This document shows, one piece after another, positions 45,577 through 56,954 of a stretch of 64,000 nucleotides of DNA. The stretch is from positions 8,416,868 through 8,480,867 of the forward strand of contig OW203738.1 of NCBI GenBank assembly GCA_934045075.1. The letters run 5' to 3'. Below the pieces are notes generated by a model. The model was not told the origin of the DNA, made no database searches, and was given only the letters and a program-made list of their open reading frames with translations. Origin of the DNA: Yponomeuta sedellus (Eukaryota; Arthropoda; Insecta; Lepidoptera; Yponomeutidae). Position 1 is the first letter of the stretch; each line of letters starts with the position of its first letter. The position numbers were made by a program, and so were the translations under genes.

Positions 45577-45905
45577 AGATAGATAGAGAACACTTTTTTA
45601 AACTTTCGCGACTTGTACACATAGTTAGAATATTTTCGGGGCTTATCGTCCGACATTGTCAGTGTAGTGTGTCGCAACCCTAATAGTGCTTTGTGATGGC
45701 TCATTGAGGGTAGTCTGAAACCTCATCAGCCGAAGATGCGAACGGGTGCCAGCCATCAGTCTTTTCGTGACCACGATGACTGTAACGTCGTCGAAACGTC
45801 GAGGTAAAATAGCAATAAATTACTACGCGATTAAGCCCCGAAAATGTTCTAACTAGAGAACACTTTATTGCACAACTGGAAAAAAGAATACAACCATTAT
45901 TGAAT
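45577..45905 (-). repeat. Family S LINE 3' end, split by an insertion
   Basis: TAGATAGATAGAGAACACTT on the left continues as TAGAGAACACTTTATTGCAC on the right of the insertion at 45597-45853. Confidence 0.75.
45597..45853 (+). mobile_element. Penelope-like insertion with 22-bp inverted repeat and 13-bp TSD
   Basis: Flanked by TAGAGAACACTTT at 45584-45596 and 45854-45866. Internal inverted pair 45624-45645 and 45832-45853 (TTTTCGGGGCTTA and inverse, one mismatch). CGTCGTCGAAACGTCGAGGT precedes AGCAATAAATTAC. The GAAACGTCG motif and inverted ends recall short Penelope-like copies; no ORF. Confidence 0.65.
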
Positions 45906-47055
45906 GAAAAGCTCTAATATTATTTTAGCAACTTTCTCTAAGATATTATCACCGGCTTGGCAAGGTCTTTAAATGTGAGAATTAGTCCTCTCTCATTTTG
46001 AGAACTGGAGCATTGTACGTCAAAGGGCCAGTTTCTGCATGGAGAATTTCGCTAAGTAAATACTTAACTGTAGAGTTATCTCTTCAAATTTCTCCGCTAA
46101 GAGCGTGACAGAACGTTACTTAAGTATTGACTTAGTGAAACTCTCAATTCAGATACCGGCCCTAAATCCATTCTACGATTCATCAACATTTTCAAACGAA
46201 CCTCGCTTTGTCGGTAAATCGTCAACTAAGCATTACGTGCCAATCGCCTTATATCAATCGGGCAAAAAGGATAAAACTGTCCCAATGACATCTATTACCG
46301 ATCCAATTTAAATAGAGGCGCGGTGTGAGCTGAATCGATAACGGGCGGGGTACAAAGGACACAAATTCCGCAGGACAAGTCCCTGGAGATGCAGGGTGAC
46401 GGGGATAATGATGGTCCTTCGGCGGACGGTTACAAATGGCGCCCAATGTAATATCCGACACTGTCGGTCCAGTGGCATTCAAATGGACGGCCGGGCGGCC
46501 CTAAGACGGCGGCCGCCTTGATTTGGTCAGAGACTTGAATTGGGTGTAAATGAATAGCGTGCGCTGAAAGCTAAGGCCTTCCTAAGAATGGAGCAGAGAG
46601 GTGAAACTCGCAAGGGAACGTTATTCAATGCAAATTGAAAGCAAAATCTAACTTTACCAATGGTGACATCAAAATCAACCTGATTTAGCGTCATAATAAG
46701 ACGGTAAATTGCTGTACCATTAGCAGTTTTTTAGAATCACATGCTTTAGAGCACATGCTTTTTCTGAGAGACGGTATCTGATTTCAAATGATAAATATCA
46801 GAAAATTAGAACAGCATTTCCATCCAAACTATGAACATTGTCCATTCATAATAACTATTTTACACACTCTCTTATAATTTGTCAGCAGTATCGTTAATGT
46901 CAGCTGGGTTAGGGTGCTAGACTGCGCAATACAGAGAATGAAGAAAATAATTAACAAAACAGGGCACAGTCAAGTAGAGCTAAGACTAATAAATAATGTT
47001 AAAACAATTAATGTATTATTCTTATATAGGTTATTAGTTGGTAGTATATGGAAGG
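45906..47055. other. No repeat recognised; includes a GC-richer block
   Basis: The block at about 46310-46530 (AACGGGCGGGGTACAAAGGA; GGACGGCCGGGCGGCCCTAA) is unique in the window. No exon recognised; candidate regulatory DNA. Confidence 0.35.
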
Positions 47056-47059
47056 TTAT

Positions 47060-47220
47060 AGGATAACTAGCTGAGCCCACAAGCTTTTTTTTTAAACTAT
47101 ATTAATTGGCCTACAATTTATCCTCAAATCTACCAAACATACCCATAAAATCGGTGAAGCCATTTCGGAGGAGTTCGATAGCAAACACTATGATACGAGA
47201 TTTTTATATATTAGATAATA
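47060..47220. repeat. Fragment of intergenic repeat with GGAGGAGTTCGATA
   Basis: ACATACCCATAAAATCGGTG, CATTTCGGAGGAGTTCGATA, GATTTTTATATATTAGATAA; related to 2815-2975. Confidence 0.5.
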
Positions 47221-47727
47221 CGTGACACATATAATTAGGTAATGTTATAAAAAATATGATAAACTTATCAAACTCTGCGATACGAAGTTTTTATAGATTT
47301 AATAGTGCAGATAGTTAACATTAAACACCTTTTTCGTGTTTTGGCTTTTCAAATATGCAAAACTGTTTGTTGTCTTAAAATTGCACTGGCCACCTTAAGA
47401 ACGACTTTACTGCCTATCGAAAAAAAATCAGTGAGTGATTCCAAATGTAAAACATTTTATCCGAAATTCGAACGTCGCGCAAACAATGATTTGAAAATCG
47501 CGAACAATGCTGGCAGCCCCGTTGATAACAAAACAAAGGAATTATTCTCCCTCGCGACAGGAGGAGTCATAATTATTATTATTGTGAGGCAGATTTATCA
47601 CCTCCAGTCACTCTTGGTGAAAATTAATAAGCTCTTACTGGAATTTGTCGCTAATTCGGCGAGGTATGGCTACATACATGTAGTGGATAATTAGGCTTTA
47701 AAATATTTTTAATGAAACGAAAGTGAT

Positions 47728-48320
47728 TACACTATTTTTATTTTTAATGCACTAACCCGTGCTAAGGAACAAATTTAAAAACCTATTTAGAGGCTAAAAA
47801 TTTCACCCATGCCGGGATTCGAACCCGCAACCTCTGGCTATCCGTACCAGCGCTCTACCAATTGAGCCAATGGGCGACTCACGGCATCAGTGAAATTTCG
47901 AACCTCTTTACAATATTCTCTGTATTACGTACAGGCAGCGACATCTGACTTAAGCAAATTGCATTACTTACAGCCCCGACTACCTACTTTGCAGTTAGGT
48001 TTTAACATCGGAACGATATCACTGTACCCACATGATTACACTATTTTTATTTTTAATGCACTAACCCGTGCTAAGGAACAAATTTAAAAACCTATTTAGA
48101 GGCTAAAAATTTCACCCATGCCGGGATTCGAACCCGCAACCTCTGGCTATCCGTACCAGCGCTCTACCAATTGAGCCAATGGGCGACTCACGGCATCAGT
48201 GAAATTTCGAACCTCTTTAATACAGAGAATATTGTAAAGAGGTTCGAAATTTCACTGATTTCACGGGTTCGAATCCCGGCATGGGTTAAATTTTTAGCCT
48301 CTAAATAGGTTTTTAGAAAC
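47728..48320. repeat. Family P tandem dimer plus inverted copy
   Basis: Two minus-strand copies start at about 47728 and 48037 (309-bp period) with full first-subtype heads (CTCTACCAATTGAGCCAATG). A plus-strand partial copy (48227-48320) then folds back on the second, giving arms of about 50 bp from 48083 and to 48315. Confidence 0.88.
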
Positions 48321-48417
48321 GAAAGTGCTTGTGAAACCACACAATGGAAATTTATTTTTAAGCTTCTTTTCAAAGTAACAGTTTTGTGCATATTATGTAA
48401 CATATATTATTAAAATG

Positions 48418-48482
48418 AGGAAGCCTCATTGTCTGAGGTAAGTAGTTGAACACTTTAGCGCTTGAAATTTCCAATCCCAATT
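48418..48482 (+). repeat. Family R SINE fragment
   Basis: AGGAAGCCTCATTGTCTGAG and GCGCTTGAAATTTCCAATCC. Confidence 0.7.
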
Positions 48483-48702
48483 GGGGCTGAACAGATCTGA
48501 ATGAAATAAGGCACGAAGATAGATAAAATTGTGGAATTTTACATAGATGATTGGTTGTTATTTTGCACCTTTACTAACACTGAAATATATTTTTACTATT
48601 ATACAATAAACAAACATGCATACTAACACAATATGGATGCCATGTACCTATCTAAAATCACACTATTATATCACATCACACTATATTATATTGATTATAT
48701 TT

Positions 48703-48900
48703 AATATTATAAAGGCGAAAGTTTGTGAGTGTGTATGTTTGTTACTTCTTCACGTCTAAACGGCTGGAGCGATTTTAATAAAATTTGTTCGCTGACACCC
48801 TGGATTAACACATAGGCTATGTTTTACGAAGAAAATATCTGATTCCCATAGGAAAATCGTTAAACCGCGAGTAACACCGCGGAGCACATCTAATAAAAAT
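48703..48900 (+). repeat. Lepidopteran repeat (AAAGGCGAAAGTTTGTGAGT)
   Basis: TATTATAAAGGCGAAAGTTT, TAAACGGCTGGAGCGATTTT, CATAGGCTATGTTTTACG, CCGCGAGTAACACCGCGGAG. Start fragment also at about 56585-56620. Confidence 0.6.
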
Positions 48901-49239
48901 ATATAGCGTAATGTCTCGGAAAAATACACATGACAATTTCGCATAAATTGTGATGTATACTTTTCCGGGATAGTTATAAATATACTTTACACTTCACAGT
49001 GACAAATAAACCATCTAAAAGTGATCCTCGCACGCACTTGCCGACGAAAGCAATTACGAAGTGAAAAGTTTCGCGGTAAAGGTGACGCGTCACTAATGGG
49101 AGTTGTAACAAGTTGCGTTCCAAACTTAACTCGTGCGGGGACGTGCGTGGATTGATTTTTCGTTCATGCTGAGTGTGTTATGCGTACGACATTGTATTGT
49201 TCATAAATATTATGGTTGCCTGGAAAAATTACTGTTAAT

Positions 49240-49325
49240 AATAAGGCCGCTAATTGTACTACAATTTTTGTATAATTTCTGTTAGTATATTTTCTGTGTA
49301 CAGTAAAGAATATTCTATCTATCTA
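49240..49325 (+). repeat. Family S LINE 3' tail
   Basis: AATAAGGCCGCTAATTGTAC, TTCTGTGTACAGTAAAGAAT, TCTATCTATCTA. Confidence 0.7.
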
Positions 49326-49452
49326 AATATTTTATTTTTGGAAACGTTTTAGTTTAATTTTAGAAGCTCAGTGGTGTGCTTTTTCCAATTCCTGGTTTCA
49401 TTAAATAAGCAGAAATGCATCAAACGTTTTGGATGTAATTTTAGAAAAGGTA

Positions 49453-49732
49453 ATTTGGCAATTTTAAGCGCTGAGAGGTTTTTAAACACTTTTGACACTC
49501 AAGTTTCCTCGCGATGTTTTCCTTTGACGTTTGCGAGTGGTATTACTACTATAACGTTACAAGTTTGCCTAACTAAGAAAACAAAGTCAGTGGTCCATTC
49601 CGGGATTAAAACCCACGTCCCGCTTTTGAGAAGCCGGTGTTCTACCGCTCCGCTCGCGGTAAAAAAGCCCATACTCTCTCTCTCTCTCTCTCTGAGAGAA
49701 AGCCTGCGCCCAGCTATGGGACGTTTATAGGC
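49453..49732. repeat. Family R SINE chimera (minus head, plus tail)
   Basis: 49453-49660 is a minus-strand head and body (GAGAAGCCGGTGTTCTACCG). 49665-49732 is a plus-strand tail (AAGCCCATACTCTCTCTCTC; GGGACGTTTATAGGC). The two are opposed. Confidence 0.8.
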
Positions 49733-50034
49733 TACAGAAAATATAGATCATTCCCCGCTTACTAGAACCCAAACAATGTTTATCCAATGGCGATATATAT
49801 TGCATATAATATTTACTTAAACATTTTCGATGAGAATGAAATGGAATTATTAATTATTTAATAAAAACCTGCTTGCTCACAACACAAAATATTAAAACGT
49901 GAAAAGATAACGTATACCAATCAACTCATAACATTGTTACGGTTGTAACGAAATTAATCCTAACCGGCCCGAACGATCACACGAAAATGTACCTATTCAT
50001 ATAGTATTTTCTAAGGTTAACACGGGCAATAGAC

Positions 50035-50153
50035 ATAATAAAAACTGTTTTGGTCTCGGAAGATCACGGCACCTGAAAAAGTACCGAAATGTCGGAAAAT
50101 TGTAAAAATGTAACATAAACGAGGAAAATCCATATAAAAACAGTTTTTATTAT
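50035..50153 (+). mobile_element. Penelope-like short element with perfect 17-bp inverted ends
   Basis: ATAATAAAAACTGTTTT at 50035-50051 is the exact inverse of 50137-50153. Interior TCTCGGAAGATCACGGCACC and TACCGAAATGTCGGAAAATT match the 37-kb element. Confidence 0.6.
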
Positions 50154-50159
50154 ACCTAT

Positions 50160-51075
50160 TCATAGTTGGACCGTATAGTACTTATTTCCTCGTTTTTCAC
50201 TCGTGAAAGCTACAAATAGTACGGCATCCTTCTCCTGACCGCACACGCGTGTAAGCGAAACTTTAAATTAATAACAAGCAACGCACGGCGCAGAAACAAT
50301 CTTCAGTATCAACATAAGGCCTTGTTTACACACATCTATCAGCACGTGCCGTTGCGATCTGTTCCCGCGTAGTGTGCGCGCAGGCTAATGAGCCTGCGGT
50401 TTTGTACCGAAGCCTGAGGAATAAAGTAGCCTTTTCAGTACAAATTCAACCCTTATTCCAAACATTTAAGGGCGGCGCGGTTGGCTTGGAAGGTGAGGCT
50501 AAGCGTAGCGACGGCAGATAAGTTTCTGAAGTTTCTCTGAAACTTGCCGGAATTATTAATCCAAATTACAGATTGTTCCTGTCTCAAATCCGGTTCTGAA
50601 GATTTTTAATTTTTTTCACCTATTTGCTTCCAGTGGCCAGTGTGTTAAAAAAGAAAAAAAGTATCGTACCTCGAAAAGGAAACAAAAAACTATCACTCAA
50701 CGACAATCCTTCCGAAACACAAAACACGTCCCGGCATTTAAGAAAAAAACCAAAGAAGGCAAACTGTCACAGTAGCTAGAAAAAAAGAAAAGCGAAAAGC
50801 GCGCGAGAAACCGCGATGAGGCGCGCGCTCGCGACCGAAACGTGGTCGACATTAAAACCTTAGCGGGAAAGAAAACCGTCCCCTTATTACGTCTCGAAAG
50901 AAATTCTCCCGCACACCAAGGCGCCGAAAGAAGTGCACTCACACAGGGACAGTACCCGTGACGCGTAAACAGGGGTGCGCCGCCTGTGTGTGGGTGCGGG
51001 GGCAAAGTATTAAAATAGATAGTTAGGCGGGCGGGCGAAGTGTTGTCACCACATACGTGCTATGTATCGTTATTG
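50160..51075. other. GC-rich single-copy block
   Basis: Around 50690-51010 it is CpG-rich (GCGCGCGAGAAACCGCGATG; GCGCCGCCTGTGTGTGGGTG). A 102-codon minus ORF across it shows no known domain. It could be a promoter or enhancer upstream of Runx. Confidence 0.35.
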
Positions 51076-51454
51076 TTACGGAAGATTCTGTAGGAAGCGT
51101 TGGAAGGCATTCGCCATGACACATTTAATACCAGATGCTCTACTTTTACGGTAGGTACTATACAATAAAAAACAGTTGGACGCTAAGGTAACTCTGATCA
51201 CTCTAGGCAGAAGTGCGAGTATCAAACAAAAAATGTTATAACTTTAATAGGTTTTCATTATCAGAATAATTACATTTTTAAGGAAAATGATACACACCTA
51301 ACATTTTGTTACCAACAACTTGCCAATTTTGTATTAGCCATTTGGTAAAATAGTGTAATAGGGCAGCGACGCCCCCTGCAGTACAATTCCACCAAACTGC
51401 GATCCCCAACCCGTATGCCCAGCGTGGGGATTATGAGCATTACCCCCCAATGAT

Positions 51455-51540
51455 GGCACAACTTTGCGCTATGGCGCTCATTAGAGGAAGGCTATGTCCA
51501 GCAGTGGACTAATATAGCCTGAAGAAGAAGAAAATAGTGT
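51455..51540 (+). repeat. RTE-like LINE 3' end fragment
   Basis: TTGCGCTATGGCGCTCATTA, GGCTATGTCCAGCAGTGGAC, AATATAGCCTGAAGAAGAAG; same end as 17650-17915. Confidence 0.8.
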
Positions 51541-51885
51541 AATTGTGGTTTTAGATCTTTTCTTATGAATAAATATAAATAAATAACGGGTCGTCCATCT
51601 TGCTGTTCTGTAGCACTCAGTCTAAATTTATTATGTTATATTCAGGTGCCTACCATTTAAGTCTGGTTCTTAAAAACTTGCCTGGCAGCTATCTTAATCG
51701 ATAAAGTGACGCGTCTGCAGCGCGTTTGCATCGCCACTGAATTGATCTGTAGCGCCACCGCGTCGCACGCTAAACAAAAAAAATTCTGTAAGTTCAGTCG
51801 ACCAATCTAATCACATACTGATATTTTGGCCTGTCTTGGTTCGACTGACGGCAGACTGATTGAATGCCCCAGCATCAAATACTGA

Positions 51886-52233
51886 ATGAATGCTTTTTAT
51901 CAGTCTCTCATTAATAAACGCTTCAACGAATCATACGAAAACATTGTATTATCCGCAGTCAACCCTCCATTAGAAGTGGAGAAGTATTTGAGATATAAAA
52001 AAAATCACCTACCTATATTTCTGCAGTCACTCTTGAGTGACCGTGTGCCAAATCTTCGCGTCTTTCCATCATCAGTGTGGCATCAATACATTTATGACTG
52101 GAATACCTTACCTAAAGCTTGGTTACGATGGCTAACTTGGGCGCAGTCACAGCATCGCGACACTCACGCTATCAATCGTCTTACAGCGGCGCTTCTGCAC
52201 CGCCACAAAAAATCATCTGGGTTAGAGTCATAA
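51886..52233 (+). CDS. Unrecognised 115-codon ORF
   Basis: Open frame with Trp/Tyr-rich centre: VFPSSVWHQYIYDWNTLPKA and WLRWLTWAQSQHRDTHAINR. No signal peptide, no domain I recognise. The aromatic composition is unlike shadow ORFs nearby, but it could be a relic of a mobile element or chance. It is not next to splice-like signals that would tie it to Runx. Confidence 0.25.
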   Translation: MNAFYQSLINKRFNESYENIVLSAVNPPLEVEKYLRYKKNHLPIFLQSLLSDRVPNLRVFPSSVWHQYIYDWNTLPKAWLRWLTWAQSQHRDTHAINRLTAALLHRHKKSSGLES

Positions 52234-52299
52234 CCTTACAGGCCTAAGTACTCTTTACTCTGTAAAAATTTTAATATTTAATCATTATGAATTGCCATA

Positions 52300-52485
52300 T
52301 TGTCGTTAAGCCTTGTCACAGGCCTTATGGGCGGCTTAATAGTTTCTGACAGTAAGTCCCGCCACTGTCTTACAAACCTCCATCAACCCAGACTTGGTCC
52401 CCGTGGTGGAGTATGATCTGACCTTTCTGCGATGCACTAAAAGACCCTGTGCCCCAGCAGTGGACACATACAAGGGTTGATATCG
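52300..52485 (-). repeat. Family Q fragment
   Basis: CATTGTCGTTAAGCCTTGTC-like start, TATGGGCGGCTTAATAGTTT, to GGACACATACAAGGGTTGAT. Confidence 0.82.
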
Positions 52486-52874
52486 AATTATGAGTGTGAG
52501 GAAACCTGTGCCTTGGTTAGCTCCGCACGTATTGACTAGCTTTTCCTGTGGGCTAGCCAGCACATCCTGCCAGGATGTACAGGTGCTGGGCAAGACTCCA
52601 TCTAAACACAATATCCCAGGCAGTGCAATGTCCGAGTGGTCCCTTCCCGATCTAGAGCTAATGAAGGTGCCACTGGACGCTGTATAAATATTTTTTTAAG
52701 TAGCTGGAAAGACAAGTACTTAAAATTCCGAAAACTGACGATTTGAACGAGATAAGTCGCAACGGCCTGGTAAGGTTGGCCGTGGTCAAAAAAAAGTGCG
52801 GTCCATTGGAGCCTATTCCCAGTGGACAAATAAACTGAGTGAAAGTTGTAGCAATAACAAATAACGTATCTGCT

Positions 52875-52925
52875 TCCTGTAACTGTATCCTGATGGGGTA
52901 GACAGAGACCAGGATCTGCCACTTA
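52875..52925 (-). repeat. LINE 3'-end fragment
   Basis: GTATCCTGATGGGGTAGACA, GAGACCAGGATCTGCCACTT; inverse of the 13379 LINE end. Confidence 0.6.
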
Positions 52926-53149
52926 TCACGAAAAAAAAAATATTAAATCAATTTCTCCAACAAAGAATGGGTAATTTCTTATTTAATAATAATGCTTTCA
53001 ATTTTAAGAATAGAGACGGGTACAATTTAATGTAACAATAATTCAAAAAATTTAACTGTTTATTACACTATTGAGCAATAAACAGTTAAAATTATTTATG
53101 TACATGCACCACGTACCGACTATATTCTTCATGCAATCCACTCCATCCA

Positions 53150-53305
53150 AAGGTTGTCTGGAAGAGATCGCTCTTAGCGATAAGACCGCCAACTGTATAA
53201 CATTACTTAGATGCAAGAATCATGGTTGTAATATTTTTCTGGTTGTGCAATAAAGTCTATCTATCTCTATCTATCTATCTAAAGTGTTCTCTATCTATTT
53301 ATCTA
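53150..53305 (+). repeat. Family S LINE 3' end
   Basis: GTCTGGAAGAGATCGCTCTT, AGCGATAAGACCGCCAACTG, TGCAATAAAG, (TCTA)n. Confidence 0.8.
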
Positions 53306-55960
53306 TCTAAAATTGACCATTAGGTTTCAATACGTTTTAGTGGCTATATATTGCTTCTATTGTCTTTGTTTTTGTTTACTTAATATAAGCAAACAGTGTA
53401 AAAGGTTCTTTCAAAGCTATTCATGTACGTATCTTTATTGCAAACTTAAAACTAGTTACCTACATAAAAAGAAAGCTAGAACTCTCCGCTCTTGTAGAAA
53501 TGAAAACTTCGAAGTCTTCATTGAATTTCGACGCAGATAGCTCAATTCCGACCAAAGTTTTTTATACGAAGAAATTGAGCTACTAAAATTCCTACTGAAG
53601 AAGGAGTGATTCAAATTGTACGTAGTCATAATATTTTGTGTATTTGTAGACTTGAGATCACCATCATTCTAATCATCATTCTTCATTAAAACCTTAATTT
53701 ATTTTAGTATCAATCTCTCAGAACCAACATCCCTGCACCAGAGCATAACGCCGCACCATACAGTCTCATTTAATTGCCAAAACAACATAACCATACTCCG
53801 TTCAGTCCCAAAGCACTTCGGCAGCCGACAATGGAAATTTTACGTCGCCCATAAAATTTACTGCGCACTTTAATAAGTGGAGGCTAAAGCCGATATGGCG
53901 CTCCGTATCGTTGACAAAAGGATGAACACGCTTTCATGGCGCGCCCACACCGCCGGCCGCGTCTTGGCCACACTTACACACACCTGCAACCACAGCCCGT
54001 CCCGACACACCCGCACACCGACACCTCACCACTACGAGCCCGAAACCCACACGCCCATCGCCAACACGCCCAACGTCTTCGGTTTTCTTATAAACCGCGA
54101 TGTGTTCGCCATCTCGCTCCCGCTTGCGGCGCGGTCGCTCGCTATCTCCCTCTGGCGCAATGACGAGCTCACATAAAGCGACGCCGCATTCCCGCCTTTT
54201 TTCCCACTCCATTTTGACAGCTCGCGGCTCCATATCGGCCGGCAGGTAAGACTGTGGCCACAGGCATGCCACAAGGCCTTTGAGGCTTAGCCAAAACACA
54301 ATCCTAAAAGCTCAAAATTATGAGCTTAGTGGTTTCATTCGGGAGGCAGCTCTACCATGATCCTAATAATTACAAACAATTCTATTGAAGTACTTGAGCT
54401 TTACGAATTCTAAACTACTTGTCTATTGAGTAGCAAACATTTACTGTAACCATTATAAAAATACTTTAAGGCCGTTTCAAATCATACCAAAACCTAAACA
54501 AGCTTTTCTACCCAACCAAAGAGTTTCCCAGCGAAACAATATAGGAAAGTCTATGTCAGTATTAGCCAGCCTTTCCTCTAAGGCGCCTCTACACTGTCGA
54601 TCCGCGTCTTCCTCAGTGTGGCCAGCGTCTTACGCGATAAGTGGCTCAAGACGCGGGCGGGGGCGCTGGGCGGGGCTGCGGCGGCCCACCGTCGGCACAC
54701 CGAAACACACATTTTTGCCGCCGCAAACCTCGCGCTGGGTTAGCCGCGACCCGCAGACCTCAGAGTGAGAGGGCCTACAGCAGTCTTAGTCGCGCACGCC
54801 TGCGCGGTGGGCACCAAGAAGGCGCCAAAATTGACAGTTGAAGAGGGAACTTTGGGCGGGCGGACGAGCTTTTGCTACGTGAATGAGATGTTGGTTTTTT
54901 TGTTTATGATCTCTTCCGTTTGACTTCACTTGTCATTCGACGTTACAATTTTTTCTCCGAGTTCCTGAAATTCTCTCTGTTGCCAATGTTACAATTTTTT
55001 TAAGTGTTTATTATGCACAGCATTGCGTAACTGCAGGCACAAAGGAAAAACGCAGGAAACCATACTTTTTTTTTACTACATTCTGTTTTTCTAAATAGCC
55101 AGTATGTCCAAATCATTCAATCAGAATTCACAGACTTACCCGCCAGCCAACCGCGCTGACCGAAACTTGCGAGTGGTGGCCAAACCCCAAAGTGATCGTA
55201 ACACTAATCCGCAACTTGCATGGCCGCGGTCGGCGGGTGTGTGGCTTTATCAAAATGAAACCACGAGGCAGGGATGTATCGAAGGCGGGGTCAGAGCCTA
55301 TGAGGACGACATATGTCCAGAAACCAACTGTCCGACGCCAAAAAGATCTTAGAGATGCTTTGAAATAGGAATATCATGTGTTTTACCGACTTTTGAAACC
55401 CAGCACTGGGTTTTCAAGGGTTGTATAGTTAGATCCTTAGATAAATAGATAGATTAAAGATTTCTCCTCTTATTTATAAAAACTACGATTTCTCTAAAAA
55501 ACTTCTCTGGTTCAGTTTAAATCATCTGTGGTTACTTCTTTAATTTTATCACAGATTATTGAAACTGCATAAAAGAAGTGATTTACGGAATCATATTTGT
55601 ACAAATCACACCGATAAGCTTTATTTTATGCGAAAACCATCAAATTTACAGCCATTCAGTAATTTATAGCGACGTCGATGAAAACATTATAAGTATTCTA
55701 ATCAGATGTACGAGTACGTTAGAGCCTTTACCTTTAAAGCGTTGTTCATTATTTTTAAGGAGTCTTAAAATGGGGTCCCTATTTATCTTATTCAACGTAG
55801 TTGGAAACCCTACCTGAGTCGGCACCTGGCTACGGCGTAATCGTCGTGGACGAGAAAGGTTGGTTGGGTGCGGCTGACCACCGCGGGTTCTCTGGCCAGC
55901 TCGTGGTGAGGTCCGTGCGATGATGACGCCAGTTTGTGGCAGACCTGACCAGACCTGAGC
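53306..55960. other. Mixed single-copy sequence with GC-rich blocks
   Basis: GC-rich blocks at about 53870-54260 (ATGGCGCGCCCACACCGCCG) and 54590-54850 (GGGCGCTGGGCGGGGCTGCG). Overlapping ORFs on both strands reflect composition; none shows a domain. Possible upstream regulatory or promoter DNA. Confidence 0.35.
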
Positions 55961-55967
55961 TCAAAGA

Positions 55968-56130
55968 TAAGATAAGATAAGAATATTCTTTATTGTACAC
56001 CAGAGCACATATTATAAAACATGTAAATATACAAAGTACAATTGGCGGCCTCATTGCTAAAAGCAATTTCTTCCAGACAACCTTACGATGGAAAGTTGCT
56101 GAAGGAAATAAGAGACGGGTAGTCGGTGCA
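55968..56130 (-). repeat. Family S LINE 3' end
   Basis: AGATAAGATAAGATAAGAAT, TTGTACACCAGAGCACATAT, GGCGGCCTCATTGCTAAAAG. Confidence 0.8.
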
Positions 56131-56149
56131 AATATTAATATATTAATTT

Positions 56150-56212
56150 TTTTTTTTTATTAGCCATGACTGTGTCCCACTGCTGGGCAAAGGCCTCCCC
56201 TTCAGATATAAT
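56150..56212 (-). repeat. SINE/LINE end (GTCCCACTGCTGGGCAAAGG)
   Basis: Poly(T) then AGCCATGACTGTGTCCCACT and GGCAAAGGCCTCCCC, a common lepidopteran retroelement end. Confidence 0.6.
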
Positions 56213-56954
56213 ATATAATATATTAATACACTACTTATATAAATAACAATATACCTACATAAACAGTACACACATAGTTATGATAAACTTACATAAATAC
56301 GTTATAATAACAATCTACGCGATGAGGAAATAAATACAATATTGTATACCTATATGGAGACGTACGGAAAAGACAAAATGAAAAGGACAATGCACGAATA
56401 CTAAACTTGCAGGGACAGATAAAACTCCAAAGATCCGTATGCTTGCTTGACACACTGTTGTCGCCACAGACTACATAAAGATACTACACAACCTAACTGC
56501 GATCCACTATCCTTGTTAAAATAGTTCCTTGGCATTCCCTCTCGCTACCATTTTCAATTTATCACATCACACTTCACACTTATGACACTAATATTATAAA
56601 GGCGAAAGTTGTTGGCGCTGAGTCGAGTCTTAACATTGTCTGAATGGACAAGATCATAAGGTAAGAATATTTTTTATCAGATAAAAGAAACAAGACACAT
56701 AAATACGATTAAAAAAAGTACAATCGGCGTTCTAGTTTTTCTTAGATCATCTTATCACATTTTTTTAATTCCATTAGTTATAGTACCTTGCTTCTTGCCA
56801 ATTTTAAAGCTACGACGAAGGTTGGTTGATTGATCATTTATCAATCCCTAACACTTATTAAATCGATCTACCTAATGCTCTACAATCAATAAAGTTGGTA
56901 GGAAACAAGTAAAACTTACTCCTTACTTATGGCAAATAAGTAGTGATTATATTA

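Noticed and set aside
45597..45853. Hammerhead ribozyme as found in some Penelope-like elements
   Set aside because: CTGATGAG occurs on the minus strand but no correctly placed GAAA and cleavage triplet could be paired with it.
47305..47694. 129-codon plus-strand ORF
   Set aside because: AT-rich, no domain, a run of Ile from simple sequence; most likely chance.
52490..52687. 65-codon ORF downstream of a family Q fragment
   Set aside because: No recognisable domain and overlapping ORFs on the other strand; not enough to call a gene.
53877..54176. 99-codon plus-strand ORF and overlapping minus ORFs
   Set aside because: Open in several frames because of high GC; no conserved motif.
55104..55352. 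82-codon plus-strand ORF
   Set aside because: Polar, low-information sequence with no known motif; no supporting splice or promoter signals.
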